Notes: generated from the letters alone by a model not told the origin. A stretch of 64,000 nucleotides of DNA from Pyrodictiaceae archaeon (GCA_027036135.1 JALVSY010000030.1:124001-188000), one strand, 5' to 3'. Numbered from the stretch's first letter, positions 36,716-46,562 are shown. Numbers and translations are program-made.

Positions 36716-38404
36716 TTATATGCTTGTTAATCTTTTCACAACGAACTCTTTGTCTAGTAGTGCAAGCAAGGGAGCTGCCCTTGGCCCACTGTCTCTCCCT
36801 ATGAAGACCTTGTAGAAGTACTTATAGAACTCTTTGCGCTCCTTGTTGCTCCAATCCCTAGTATACTCTATAAGTGCTAATTTTATGCTATCCTCGCTCC
36901 ATTCGCTGAGTGATTCTAGGATTTTCCCCAATTCTCTCAACTTATCCCTATACTCTGTCGGTATCGAGGACAGCATCTCATCACTTATCTCCTCGAGGAT
37001 TTTTATGCGCATATAGCTTGGAGCATATAGCTGCGCCCATCTCTTGGCCCTAGGTAGGAGTGTCATAAGGCGCTGAATATCGAAGCTTGTCGGGTTTTCT
37101 GGCATGTGCCCGCTTCTCTTGAGCCTTTTTAGCGCTTCCTCGCGCCACATACTCTCTGGAAGTATCTGAGCTAAGATAGCTACGTGGCTATAAGGTGGCT
37201 GCGCAGGCATCTTCTCCGGTGGATTGCCACGAATGTAGCTTAGTTCATAACTCCTTTTCATCAATAAGTCTTCTTCGTCTTTCCCGCTTGACTCTACTCC
37301 GTAGTATATTCGCTCCGCTTTGTAATAGAGATTATAGTAGTTCGATACCTCGTGAAGACCTAGGCTTATTTTTCTCATGGGTGGTACTCGGAGGAAGAGG
37401 AAGCGCAAGATCTCGGGATGAGCTACCTCAAGCCATTCTCGCGGAGTAAATCCTACGAAGTCACTACTACTCATATCGGCCTCGCTGCCATCCGGTCTTC
37501 GCAGTGCAACCCATTCATAGGGTATCCCTTCGGGCGGAGCGACTCCAAAAAGCCCCGCTATTTCGTTAGCGCTATCTCTGCTACCACCAGGTGTTGCATG
37601 GTCTTTTCCATAAGGCTCAAAATCGACTCCTAAGGCCCACCAAACGCCAACCCATTCTATTCTCCAGTTAAGCTTGCCCTCCTCTATCGATGCCCAGTCC
37701 TCGTTACCGCAGTTCCTGCACTTATAGCGCACATTTTCATAATCATCGTCTACCTCGAGTGCCTCGGTTGAATCTATTCTACCACAACGCGAGCATACGG
37801 GCTCAAAGGGAATCCATCCCTCAGGGTAGGGTTTACGCCCTCTATACTTATTCACTACTTTACGGACCTCATCGCGTCGCCTAAGAACGTCTTTGACGAA
37901 TTTTCTTAGTTTTCCCCGATACATATCCGTCGTGGAGACAACCTCTACTTGTCCATCAGTGAACTCGTGCAAGTACGGGCCAAAGTCTAGCCAAAATCTC
38001 TCAACCCAGCTGCTTAATTCACCAAGTGGATCCGGTACACGTATTAGAGGCCACCCTATGTACTTCTTAGCCTTCTCCGGATCCTTGAACGCCTTTAGCT
38101 GACTTTCCTTACCCTTCCAGGCGTCTTGTGTATAGAGTGTCAAGTATTGTTTTATCCTTAGACCTCTCTCAGCAAGTATTCTACGCAGAACCTCGGGTAT
38201 AATCACCTCTCCTCTAAGTCTACCAACATGTTGAAGACCCGATACCGATAATCCTCCATTGAATACAAGGACTTCTTTGCTACGCTTTCTCAGCCTTTGT
38301 TCAAGCCAGTCAGCAAGAGCATCTATCCAGTGTTTTATGCCATCGCTTGTTCTTATAACTGGTTCTCTGAGAAATCTCTCTCTGCGGATCTCAGCCACGC
38401 TCAA
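36716..38404 (-). CDS. lysS: Lysyl-tRNA synthetase, class I
   Basis: The 562-residue class I enzyme has a HIGH-equivalent in NGGLSVSGLQHVGRLRGEV, a zinc-binding insert with CSRCG and CRNCGNEDW, and the KMSKS-equivalent MSSSDFVGFTPREW. A helical anticodon-binding C-terminal half follows. Class I LysRS occurs in most archaea in place of the class II form. The length is normal. ATG 38404 gives MSVAEIRRERF before the conserved HWIDALADWLE. Confidence 0.95.
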   Translation of the reverse strand: MSVAEIRRERFLREPVIRTSDGIKHWIDALADWLEQRLRKRSKEVLVFNGGLSVSGLQHVGRLRGEVIIPEVLRRILAERGLRIKQYLTLYTQDAWKGKESQLKAFKDPEKAKKYIGWPLIRVPDPLGELSSWVERFWLDFGPYLHEFTDGQVEVVSTTDMYRGKLRKFVKDVLRRRDEVRKVVNKYRGRKPYPEGWIPFEPVCSRCGRIDSTEALEVDDDYENVRYKCRNCGNEDWASIEEGKLNWRIEWVGVWWALGVDFEPYGKDHATPGGSRDSANEIAGLFGVAPPEGIPYEWVALRRPDGSEADMSSSDFVGFTPREWLEVAHPEILRFLFLRVPPMRKISLGLHEVSNYYNLYYKAERIYYGVESSGKDEEDLLMKRSYELSYIRGNPPEKMPAQPPYSHVAILAQILPESMWREEALKRLKRSGHMPENPTSFDIQRLMTLLPRAKRWAQLYAPSYMRIKILEEISDEMLSSIPTEYRDKLRELGKILESLSEWSEDSIKLALIEYTRDWSNKERKEFYKYFYKVFIGRDSGPRAAPLLALLDKEFVVKRLTSI

Positions 38405-38569
38405 CGCTAAGTCGCACCTACTTATAAGCCTCTATGTCTAGCCGAAAAAGCTGGTTCTAGAGCACCATTATTTAAGGATTTAATACGCATCTCTAACATT
38501 GCTAGTGGAAACAATGACCAGAAAGAATGGCAAAATATGGGTACTGATAAGAGTAAAACACGTTAATTG

Positions 38570-39499
38570 TTATTGCGCTGGTAGAGGAATGTTTAACTTC
38601 TGTACTAGCTCCTTATATCGATTCCTAACTGTTACCTCGGTTACGCCTGCCGCTGCTGCGATCTCCTTCTGCGTTCGGCGCTCTCCAAGCTCTAGTGCAG
38701 CAATGTATATAGCTGCCGCCGCGAGCCCGGCTGGGTCCTTTCCAGCTGTAAGGCCTAAGCGGCGAGCCTGGATTAGTATCTCTGCAGCTCTTCGCTCAAC
38801 CGCGGGGCTGAGCCGGAGAGCCGAAACTATTCTAGATACATACCTAACAGGATCAACTATAGGCATACGGAGTTTTAGCTCACGCACTATTAGCCTATAG
38901 CAACGAGCAACCTCTTTTCTTCCACCCTTAACAAGCTCTGCTATATCATCTATGCTCCTCGGTATACCACGTATTCTGCAAGCAGCATACACGGCTGCCG
39001 CAGCCATTGACTCCAAGCTGCGGCCGCGAACAAGACCCTTTTCTGCAGCTTGCCTATAGATCATCATTGCTGTATCAATAATGCTGCGTGGAAGATTAAG
39101 TGCATCAACAAACCTTGTTATCTCGCGCACTGCTTGCTCTATGTTCTTCTCAATACTTGTAGCTGCCCTGAGCTTGGCTTGGAGCCTGCGAAGACGACTT
39201 GCCTCAAGCCTTACACGAGCTTCAAGCTTACGACCGGATGCGTCACGATAGCTCGAGATGGTTGTTAATAGACCGTAGTCAGGTAATGTGTGAGTAAGTG
39301 GACTACCTACTCTGCTTCTCCGTGTCTTCTCTTCGGGAGTGTATGCACGCCACTCGGGGCCACTATCTATTACCTTCTCCTCTACTACTTCGCCTGTAAG
39401 TGTACATATATATTCTCCTCTTTCCTCATCAAATACTATGTACTCTGGTGGACACTCGCTTTGTCCGTGCTTTTCCTCGTTGAGAACCTCCTCTTCCAT
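38570..39499 (-). CDS. tfb: Transcription initiation factor TFB with degenerate zinc ribbon
   Basis: The 309-residue product has the TFIIB layout: an N-terminal ribbon, a B-finger (GPEWRAYTPEEKTRRSRVGS, THTLPDYGLLTTI) and two cyclin folds (about 110-300, with LESMAAAAVYAACRIRG and DPAGLAAAAIYIAALE). It recruits RNA polymerase to TBP-bound promoters. The ribbon reads CPPEYIVFDEERGEYICTLTG, so the first cysteine of each expected Cys-x2-Cys pair is kept and the second is absent (CPPE for CPxC, CTLT for CxxC). A zinc site made only of cysteines is therefore impossible. Confidence 0.94.
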   Translation of the reverse strand: MEEEVLNEEKHGQSECPPEYIVFDEERGEYICTLTGEVVEEKVIDSGPEWRAYTPEEKTRRSRVGSPLTHTLPDYGLLTTISSYRDASGRKLEARVRLEASRLRRLQAKLRAATSIEKNIEQAVREITRFVDALNLPRSIIDTAMMIYRQAAEKGLVRGRSLESMAAAAVYAACRIRGIPRSIDDIAELVKGGRKEVARCYRLIVRELKLRMPIVDPVRYVSRIVSALRLSPAVERRAAEILIQARRLGLTAGKDPAGLAAAAIYIAALELGERRTQKEIAAAAGVTEVTVRNRYKELVQKLNIPLPAQ

Positions 39500-39672
39500 G
39501 CATATTACCCCTCACAGAGAAGCGAAACCCTTAAAGCCCGTAACATCCTATTCTCAAAGAATGGTATTATATACTTTTCCCTCAATAGAAAACGATAGAG
39601 CTGCACCGATTACACGAGTAACAATTATTACAAAAACAAGAATAATATTCAGAAAATAAGCAGAACTATTCC

Positions 39673-39984
39673 TTATTCAACTATTATTATATTTTCTTCA
39701 GGAAAGCCCATCTCTATTAGTATCTGCTTTACTCGATGACGGTGATCACCTTGCAGCTCTATATGCCCATTCTTATATGTCCCGCCCGTTGCTAGCCGGG
39801 ATTTCAGCTCCGATGCAAGTTTTTTCAAATCTATCTCTTTCTCGTCCAAGCCCTCTATTATTGTTACCTCTCGGCGATGCTTTCTTCGTTCAAGTCTTAT
39901 CTTTATAACTTGTTGCTCGCGTGCAAGTTGCTCACAAAGCTCTGGTGGAAGACCGCCACAGAGTGATGAGAGTTCTCCGCTCAT
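39673..39984 (-). CDS. Translation initiation factor aIF1 (SUI1 family)
   Basis: The 103-residue product begins [20 protein letters not shown] and has the SUI1 fold: [38 protein letters not shown] and [17 protein letters not shown]. aIF1 binds the small subunit near the P site and enforces start-codon fidelity. ATG 39984 is chosen from the family's usual length; the frame continues upstream but overlaps the divergent Rpo12 gene. That the start-selection factor is of normal type is relevant to the unusual starts elsewhere in the window. Confidence 0.92.
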   Translation of the reverse strand: MSGELSSLCGGLPPELCEQLAREQQVIKIRLERRKHRREVTIIEGLDEKEIDLKKLASELKSRLATGGTYKNGHIELQGDHRHRVKQILIEMGFPEENIIIVE

Positions 39985-40048
39985 AGGGTATGCATCCCTT
40001 ATCAAAGCTCTTATTCTCTTCGCTCCGCGCTCTGATTCGCCGAGAGTA

Positions 40049-40058
40049 TTCTTATAAG
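40049..40058 (+). promoter_or_regulatory. TATA box of rpo12
   Basis: TTCTTATAAG predicts transcription from about 40079, downstream of an in-frame ATG at 40073. This favours ATG 40097 as the start of the next gene. Confidence 0.45.
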
Positions 40059-40096
40059 GGTTTCGCGCAAGTATGCTGTCTGCGGGAGAGACTAGC

Positions 40097-40300
40097 ATGG
40101 AGTTATACGAGCCACGCGAAGGCGAGGAATTTGAGACTATTAAGGATAAAGGCTTGATCAGATATCGTTGTGGAAGATGCGGAATGGAGTTCACGGCCTT
40201 AGACCTGGAATATATGCCTAGTATTAAGTGTCCGTATTGCGGCTATCGTGTTGTCTACAAGGTCCGCCCTCCGGGCAGGAAACTAATAAAAGCCATATGA
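40097..40300 (+). CDS. rpoP: RNA polymerase subunit Rpo12 (RpoP)
   Basis: The 67-residue product carries a zinc ribbon [10 protein letters not shown] and [17 protein letters not shown], with a basic C-terminus, as in Rpb12/RpoP. This small subunit bridges the Rpo3/Rpo10 platform of the polymerase. ATG 40097 is preferred: GGGAGA lies eight bases upstream, and a TATA box places transcription at about 40079, after the alternative ATG 40073. It is divergent from aIF1. Confidence 0.92.
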   Translation: MELYEPREGEEFETIKDKGLIRYRCGRCGMEFTALDLEYMPSIKCPYCGYRVVYKVRPPGRKLIKAI

Positions 40301-40368
40301 CAATACACAGTATTGATTACATAAGACCAATTCCTACGTTAAACACATCAATCACAGCAATGCTATTA

Positions 40369-41295
40369 TTATCTCCCTACCATCGCTGTTTTTAGCGCTA
40401 TTAGCTCTACCGCTGTTTTCGCAGCTAGTATAGATGTTATCCCACTACAGTCATGAGGTGGTGATACCTCTACTATATCCGCCGCCGATATATCTGTCCC
40501 AGACTCTAATATCACTTTATACAAGATGTCATAGAGCTGCCATGGTGCCAGGCCTTCAGGCTCGGGGTTACCAACCCCCGGCGCATAAGCCGGGTCAAAT
40601 ACGTCCATGTCAATGGATACATATAGGCTGTTACAGTTATTTCTATCAAGCCAGCGATGTGCCTTATTAATCACTCCTCTTACTCCAAGAAGCCTTATAT
40701 CTATCGGTGTAACGTATTCTACTCCCTTGCGCCTAGCATACTCAAGTTCTTCCCTACTAAACGCTCTAACACCAATCACCATTACGTTGCTAGGCCCGTA
40801 CTTCTCCACTATTCTCCTTAGCACACATGCATGACTATATGGGTCCTCCATATACTGGTCTCTGAGGTCAAAGTGGGCATCGAAAACTAGGAGACAAGTA
40901 CTATTATTAATTCTTTTACTAGCTGCATATGTAGCTATAGTTATTGTATGTTCTCCCCCTAAGGATAAGAGGAGCTTATCCTTATGCGAATCCATGGTCT
41001 CGTATACTACTTCCTCTATCCTCCGGAGTGCGTCCTGGGGATTAATGGGTAGCACTATATCTCCTAGATCACTTACACCATATTCATCAACGTCGCGTGA
41101 TGCGCGTAGCGAGTAGAACTCTATATTAGCTGCTGCCACGCGGATAGCCTGAGGCCCAAACCTTGATCCTGGGCGATAGCTTGAAGTAAAATCGTAGGGT
41201 ATACCAACTATAAGGGCCACCGCTTTCGAAGGTGGTACCTCTACTCCGCCAAAGACCATAGTGGCACGGCTAAGGTATAGGTCTGCGATGCCCAT
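40369..41295 (-). CDS. speB: Agmatinase (ureohydrolase family)
   Basis: The 308-residue product carries the three manganese-binding motifs of arginase/agmatinase: LSLGGEHTITIATY, VFDAHFDLRDQY and SIDMDVFDPAYAPG, followed by the EVSPPHD motif near the C-terminus. The family hydrolyses agmatine to putrescine and urea; archaeal members can also act on aminopropylagmatine. ATG 41295 (MGIADLYLSR) follows GGTG and leaves an 82-base divergent promoter to glyS; the longer open frame would run into that gene. Confidence 0.92.
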   Translation of the reverse strand: MGIADLYLSRATMVFGGVEVPPSKAVALIVGIPYDFTSSYRPGSRFGPQAIRVAAANIEFYSLRASRDVDEYGVSDLGDIVLPINPQDALRRIEEVVYETMDSHKDKLLLSLGGEHTITIATYAASKRINNSTCLLVFDAHFDLRDQYMEDPYSHACVLRRIVEKYGPSNVMVIGVRAFSREELEYARRKGVEYVTPIDIRLLGVRGVINKAHRWLDRNNCNSLYVSIDMDVFDPAYAPGVGNPEPEGLAPWQLYDILYKVILESGTDISAADIVEVSPPHDCSGITSILAAKTAVELIALKTAMVGR

Positions 41296-41377
41296 TTCTC
41301 CGCACCTTGTAGAGTAGAATAGCCTAAAAGGTAGTATTATAGGCCCCTCGTACCTAGGGCTTGGCGGGGTAGATTCT

Positions 41378-43132
41378 ATGCAAGAAGATAAGCACGAGGC
41401 AATCATGGAGCTTGCAAAGAGGAGAGGCTTCTTCTGGCAAAGTTACGAAATCTACGGAGGGGTTGCAGGCTTCTATGATCTAGGCCCTCTCGGTGTTAGG
41501 CTTAAAGAAAAGATAATTTCCCTATGGCGCGAATTCTTTGTGAAGAAACATGCACACATAGTTGTGGAGATAGAGACACCTATTATAGCTCCAGCAAGAG
41601 TATTCGAGGCAAGCGGCCACCTAGAACACTTCACTGACCCTATCGTTGAGTGCCTCAAGTGCGGGAGGAAGTTCAGAGCTGATCACTTAATCGAGGAGAA
41701 ACTAGGGATCAAGGCCGAGGGCCTCAGTATAGAAGAGATGACAAAAATTATTCGTGAACATGATCTTCGCTGTCCTGTTTGTGGTGGTCCTCTTAGTGAC
41801 GTAAAACTCTTTAACCTACTATTTAAGACGACAATAGGTCCCTATAGCTCCAATACGGGGTATCTTAGGCCGGAAACCGCGCAAGGCATGTTTGTGTCAT
41901 TTAAGAGAGTCTACGAGGTTTCGAGAAAGAGGCTGCCCCTCGGAATAGCACAAATAGGGCGCGTTGCGAGAAACGAAATCTCGCCGAGACAGGGAATGCT
42001 CCGCTTAAGAGAGTTCACTATAGCGGAGATAGAGTTCTTCTTTGACCCCGAAGAGCCAGTAAGCGATGACATGTTCCGTGAGCTTCTCGACCAGTTACCG
42101 AGGAGAAAGATACGTATATTGACAGTTGAGGCTAAGAAGAAGGGCGAGGAGAAGCCCTTCGAGATTAACATAGAGGAGGCTATCCGGGAGAAGCTTATTC
42201 TTACACCATGGCTAGGATATTGGATGACTGTAGCACAGGAATATATGCATGCTCTAGGCATAGGTTATGACGAGATGTATTTTGATGAGAAAGCCCCGGA
42301 GGAGCGAGCCCACTATTCTGCTCAGACATTTGACCAACTTGTACGCGTCAGCAGATATGGCTGGATAGAGGTATCGGGACACTCATATAGGACGGACTAC
42401 GACCTCAGTCGGCATATGAGGTATAGCGGCGAAGATCTCAGAGTGTTCAAGCAGTACAAAGAGCCCCTCGTGGTCAAGAAGAAGCACTTACTATGGGATA
42501 AGGCCTGGATAGGGAGAACATATAGGTCAAGGGCTAGAGAAATCTTCGAGGCCTTATCGAGAATGAATCCTGAGGAGGTGCTTAAACAATTAGAGGAAAA
42601 AGGCTACTTGGAAATTGCTGGCGCGAAAATACCAAAGGATAAGATAAAGATCGTAGAGAAAGAGGAAAAGATTACTGGCAAGAGATTTATACCTCATGTA
42701 GCCGAGCCCTCCTTCGGCGTTGAAAGAATCCTATATGCTGTACTTGATCACGCATACACAGTAAAGGATGAGAGAGTTGTATTAAAGCTGCCTAGGCTAG
42801 TTGCACCCATCGATGTCGCCGTATTCCCCTTGGTCAAGGATGAGAACATTATACAAGTTGCTAGAAAGATATGGCTCAGCCTAATGAATAACGGGTTCTA
42901 CACAATCTATGACGAAGAAGACAGTATTGGGCGTAGATATGCACGCGTAGACGAAATCGGTGTACCTGCGGCAATAACTGTTGATTATCAATCGCTCGAA
43001 GACAACACGGTGACTTTACGAGATAGAGATACTTGGGAGCAAGTACGTATACGCATTAACAACGTGGTTGACGCTGTAAGGGACTTCCTAAGAGGAGCAA
43101 GCCTGGACGATATCAAGCATAAGTACGGTTAA
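41378..43132 (+). CDS. glyS: Glycyl-tRNA synthetase (eukaryote/archaeal class II)
   Basis: The 584-residue alpha2-type GlyRS has N-terminal AKRRGFFWQSYEIYGGVAGF and a Cys-containing insert (CLKCGRKF, CPVCGGPL). It has class II motif 2 (AQIGRVARNEISPRQGMLRL), motif 3 (VAEPSFGVERILYAVLDHAY) and the anticodon-binding C-terminal domain (APIDVAVFPLVKDENI). It charges tRNA-Gly. ATG 41378 follows GGCGGGG. Confidence 0.96.
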   Translation: MQEDKHEAIMELAKRRGFFWQSYEIYGGVAGFYDLGPLGVRLKEKIISLWREFFVKKHAHIVVEIETPIIAPARVFEASGHLEHFTDPIVECLKCGRKFRADHLIEEKLGIKAEGLSIEEMTKIIREHDLRCPVCGGPLSDVKLFNLLFKTTIGPYSSNTGYLRPETAQGMFVSFKRVYEVSRKRLPLGIAQIGRVARNEISPRQGMLRLREFTIAEIEFFFDPEEPVSDDMFRELLDQLPRRKIRILTVEAKKKGEEKPFEINIEEAIREKLILTPWLGYWMTVAQEYMHALGIGYDEMYFDEKAPEERAHYSAQTFDQLVRVSRYGWIEVSGHSYRTDYDLSRHMRYSGEDLRVFKQYKEPLVVKKKHLLWDKAWIGRTYRSRAREIFEALSRMNPEEVLKQLEEKGYLEIAGAKIPKDKIKIVEKEEKITGKRFIPHVAEPSFGVERILYAVLDHAYTVKDERVVLKLPRLVAPIDVAVFPLVKDENIIQVARKIWLSLMNNGFYTIYDEEDSIGRRYARVDEIGVPAAITVDYQSLEDNTVTLRDRDTWEQVRIRINNVVDAVRDFLRGASLDDIKHKYG

Positions 43133-43222
43133 GCGTCAAGGCCGTTAAGATAAATACCACCCTTACCTCCTTATCTCTTCTTGGACTCATCCTCGTGTAG
43201 GCCATGTGAGGGGCAAGACGCA

Positions 43223-43609
43223 ATGGTTCCCCCAGAGAAGAAGCAACAAAATGAAGAGGAGCTCCCTAAGAGGAAAATTGATGTCAGAACAGCGTTATCG
43301 CTAATACCACCAGCTACTCAGCTCTTTGGCCAACAGAAGAAGCCCAGAGAGCGCAGGATTAGGCTTCGATTCCATAATGAGCTTAAAGAGGGCATTGCTA
43401 AAGTTAACCCAGATTTGCTGAAAGAGATAGGGGAAGGAGAATACATTGAAATAGTTGTAGCTGGTAGGCACCGATTCCAGTACAAAGTAGAAGTGGATGA
43501 AAACGTACCAGTTAACGAGGTATGGGTTAATGGAGCGAATCTACCAGAGTACGGTATAGCTGATAACTCCATAGCAACCGTTCGCGTCATAAAGAAGCAA
43601 GAAGCCTAG
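43223..43609 (+). CDS. Conserved hypothetical beta-rich protein
   Basis: The 128-residue product begins MVPPEKKQQNEEELPKRKID. ATG 43223 is chosen because GAGGGGC lies about nine bases before it. A charged N-terminal third is followed by a compact beta domain: RIRLRFHNELKEGIAKVNPD, EYIEIVVAGRHRFQYKVEV and ADNSIATVRVIKK. The alternation suggests an AbrB-like or double-psi barrel fold. I recognise no named family. It lies 90 bases after glyS on the same strand. Confidence 0.6.
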   Translation: MVPPEKKQQNEEELPKRKIDVRTALSLIPPATQLFGQQKKPRERRIRLRFHNELKEGIAKVNPDLLKEIGEGEYIEIVVAGRHRFQYKVEVDENVPVNEVWVNGANLPEYGIADNSIATVRVIKKQEA

Positions 43610-43746
43610 GACCAAGCAGAGTGAATTAAGAAATACGCTGATATTCTGAACCTATGTCCTTTATTTAATACTTGTCCTCCTAGCGCAGAAATAATGCTAA
43701 ATGTAATAAGAGGCTCGCGCACTTTCCTCCGCGGTAGGGAGTCAAC

Positions 43747-44181
43747 ATGGCACAAGCTGATCCATATAAATTGTTAAGAACACTAGAGGATGTCACCGAT
43801 CTACATGCCAGGACAGTGAGAAAACTTAACAAGGTACTCAATAAACTAAGAAAAGATATAGAGGATCAAGAGCTGCAAATGCTTGCACTTAATTATATAC
43901 GTAGACTTAGAGTGCTGAGAAACAGGCTCGAGAAATCCCTTGGAGGCGAAGTAGATCTTGATAATGTTGAAGAAGAGGTTAGGTACAATATAGCTACACT
44001 GAGCGAGTACATGGTAATAGTCGGCACTGTGTACGAAAAGGAGCTTCTCAAAAAGGCGCTGTATCTTGCTAGGAAGGGGGCGCAACTATTAACCGAGAAT
44101 GTGGCATTAATGAAGGAAGACCTGGACAACATCGAGAGGCTTGTTGAGAAGCTTCAGAGAATAGTTGATAGGTATTACTAG
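43747..44181 (+). CDS. Helical (coiled-coil) hypothetical protein
   Basis: The 144-residue, almost wholly helical, highly charged protein has heptad-like stretches (TVRKLNKVLNKLRKDIEDQE, RRLRVLRNRLEKSLGG, DLDNIERLVEKLQRIVDRYY). It has no Cys, signal or membrane segment. It superficially resembles PhoU/DUF47-like helical bundles such as the product of 45864-46562, but similarity cannot be proved by eye. ATG 43747 follows GGGAG. Function unknown. Confidence 0.6.
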   Translation: MAQADPYKLLRTLEDVTDLHARTVRKLNKVLNKLRKDIEDQELQMLALNYIRRLRVLRNRLEKSLGGEVDLDNVEEEVRYNIATLSEYMVIVGTVYEKELLKKALYLARKGAQLLTENVALMKEDLDNIERLVEKLQRIVDRYY

Positions 44182-44192
44182 TATCCTAGTTG

Positions 44193-45764
44193 TTATTTAC
44201 ACTTAACTGTTCGTATCGGTATGGCCTCTATTACTCTATCGTTGAGTACACTTGTTATTCTTGCATCAACAATGCAGCGTTCTCTGAGGAACCCGCTTGG
44301 CTCCACTATTGTTACTGGCCCATGTGCAAGCGGATAAGCTATATATCCCTTATATCGTTTTGAATAATTAACTATAATGAGTCTTATTATCTGGCCTATG
44401 AGTTTCTTCTTCGATCTTCTGTTTAACTCTATTGCCTTAGCCTTTATCGGATGAACTTTATAGCTGCATGGCAAGATATCCGGGCTTATTTTCTCTAGGT
44501 AGGAGCCCGGTAAGGGGGTGAAGCGATATGCTGTTATTTTCTCTGCTCCGAGATTGTATAGTCGCTCCATGTATCTTAGGGTAAGCTTTATGGTCCTATC
44601 TGTTTCTCCTGGTAAACAATACATTATGTACACGTAAGGTCTTAGACCATGTTGTTTTAGAAGCTTAACTGCCCGGATTACCTCGCTGGTCGTTGCTGGT
44701 CGTGCTAAGGCTCGTAGAAGATTGTCATCGCCTACTTCAGCTCCTAGGTGAACCGGTGTACCCTTTAGATACCTTCCCAGGATGCTTGCGATCTCCTCGT
44801 TGACTAGATTGGGCTTTACATTCTCTATCATTATCTTCGCTTCTCCCGAGGAAACTTCGGGTATCGAGGTAAGCCGGGCTAATAGCGCCTTAATTGCCTC
44901 CTTGTTAGCAGGAGGCTCTCGCGGATTAGTGAGGGGCCTTGGCTCAACTAGCCAGTCTCTCCCATAGTCTAGGAAATCAGGGCCACTAAGCACGATACGT
45001 CTCACGCCTTTGTCTATTAACTGCTTCACCTCCTCGTAGACAAGCTCTATTGATCTACTTCTAGCATAGCCCCATAGATGAATTACACTACAGTATGCGC
45101 ATCCTGGGCGCGGCTTGCTGGGCAGAGAGCCTCTTGGCAAGATGTTTTCTAAGTGTGGGAAGTTGTAGTTACTGCAACCCCTAACAACCTCTACATAGAC
45201 CCTTGCCGCCCAGTATAGGGGATAACCTGTAATCACCCTTGTACTTGGCTTATAACGTTCCCATTCACGTCTAGGCATTATTGGGCATCGGGGATTTATC
45301 TCTACCTTGTCTCCGTGCCTATAAATTACTCCACATATTTCCCTTAGGTCATCTATATTGATCACTCCTTTGTCGATGTCTATTAGGCTAAATAGTTTCT
45401 CTAAAACGGGTTCGGATTCTCCATGTATGGCTAAGTCTGCGTCTACACGTGCTAAGGCCTCTGGGTCCGAGGTTATGGGTCCTCCCAGTATAACGAGAGA
45501 TGAATCGTTTATCGCTCTCCATCTTTTAATGAGCCTCGCCACCGAGCCTTCGTCAACACTCATGGCACTAATCATTAGGATCTTATAATTTTTAAAGATT
45601 TGTACATTATTTATTACTCTATCTATTGTATAGAGTTCCACATCAAGGCCGAGATTTTCTAAAACACCCGCAACAGTTCGTGGACCTGCTCCAATAACGT
45701 CCACAGTGACTACTCTCTTACCAAGATTGCTAGATGCCAGCGCGTCAACAAGCAGTATACTCAT
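44193..45764 (-). CDS. B12-binding-type radical SAM protein with C-terminal TRAM-like domain
   Basis: The 523-residue product has an N-terminal Rossmann-like half (about 1-125, with VILGGPITSDPEAL). A radical SAM barrel follows, in which the first cluster cysteine (VRGCSNYNF) is separated by 24 residues from the CAYC pair. Barrel strands IVLSGPDFLDYG, IMIENVKPNL and VHLGAEVGDDNLLRA follow, then a C-terminal beta domain (IIVNYSKRYKGYIAYPLAHG...) like the TRAM domains of methylthiotransferases. The COG1032-type family modifies RNA, proteins or small molecules; the substrate is unknown. ATG 45764. Confidence 0.8.
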   Translation of the reverse strand: MSILLVDALASSNLGKRVVTVDVIGAGPRTVAGVLENLGLDVELYTIDRVINNVQIFKNYKILMISAMSVDEGSVARLIKRWRAINDSSLVILGGPITSDPEALARVDADLAIHGESEPVLEKLFSLIDIDKGVINIDDLREICGVIYRHGDKVEINPRCPIMPRREWERYKPSTRVITGYPLYWAARVYVEVVRGCSNYNFPHLENILPRGSLPSKPRPGCAYCSVIHLWGYARSRSIELVYEEVKQLIDKGVRRIVLSGPDFLDYGRDWLVEPRPLTNPREPPANKEAIKALLARLTSIPEVSSGEAKIMIENVKPNLVNEEIASILGRYLKGTPVHLGAEVGDDNLLRALARPATTSEVIRAVKLLKQHGLRPYVYIMYCLPGETDRTIKLTLRYMERLYNLGAEKITAYRFTPLPGSYLEKISPDILPCSYKVHPIKAKAIELNRRSKKKLIGQIIRLIIVNYSKRYKGYIAYPLAHGPVTIVEPSGFLRERCIVDARITSVLNDRVIEAIPIRTVKCK

Positions 45765-45863
45765 TAGCTCTGCCCCTTAACCCCTTTTTCCTCGTTGACT
45801 GCTTTACTACTAATACCTCTATATACCTCTATCATAGGAGGAATGTAGCACGGGAGAAGGCTG

Positions 45864-46562
45864 TTGGGCGAGTACTACGACTACGACCTTGAGCGAAGGA
45901 AGCAGAGATCGCTAGCAGAGGAGAATCTTAACGAGCAGTTATTGGGAATGATTAGGACTGTTAGGAAGCCAGTAACTATGGTTCATGACCTCGCTGCAAA
46001 AATGATAGAGGGAAATGACTCTGAGCTAAAACAATTGTATGACGAGATTAAAAATGCTAAGGAGAACATTGAGAATATGAAAGAAGATGTTCTTACCTAC
46101 TTAGCTAGACTGGGAAACATACTGTTTACAAGTAATCTCTATAGGGATCTCTTCCTAGGCATAACGAGGGCAGCTCAAATAGCCGAGGGAATTGCCTATA
46201 GAGTATACCTCTTAACTAGCAATACAGGTAGAATAAATAATGAATTAATTATGAGAAATCTCGCTGAAATGACTAACAAGATACGTAACGAGTACGCTAT
46301 ACTAGAGAATGCGGCTGAAGTACTAACTACAAATCCTGAGAAGAGTTATGAAATTACACAAAACGTTTCCAGCATAGAAGACGAGATAGACACCCTTTAT
46401 AGAAAGCTAGCATACATGTTATACCGTGAATTAAAACATGACCTAGTCACACTGATGCTTATGCGAGACATAGTAGATATGATAGAGGAGCTTGCTGATA
46501 CATTGCGAGATGTAGCCGAAGATATAAAGTTCCTTGCCCTCTTCCAGGCAGCAAAGGCTTAG
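45864..46562 (+). CDS. PhoU/DUF47-like helical protein
   Basis: The 232-residue product is all helical, with Glu/Asp-rich repeats (EIKNAKENIENMKEDVLTYL, SSIEDEIDTLYRKLAYMLYR, IVDMIEELADTLRDVAEDIK). The pattern of paired three-helix bundles with acidic EDxxD-type metal sites is that of PhoU/DUF47 proteins, often phosphate-transport accessories. No phosphate transporter lies nearby, so the role is unclear. TTG 45864 follows GGGAGA. Confidence 0.65.
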   Translation: MGEYYDYDLERRKQRSLAEENLNEQLLGMIRTVRKPVTMVHDLAAKMIEGNDSELKQLYDEIKNAKENIENMKEDVLTYLARLGNILFTSNLYRDLFLGITRAAQIAEGIAYRVYLLTSNTGRINNELIMRNLAEMTNKIRNEYAILENAAEVLTTNPEKSYEITQNVSSIEDEIDTLYRKLAYMLYRELKHDLVTLMLMRDIVDMIEELADTLRDVAEDIKFLALFQAAKA

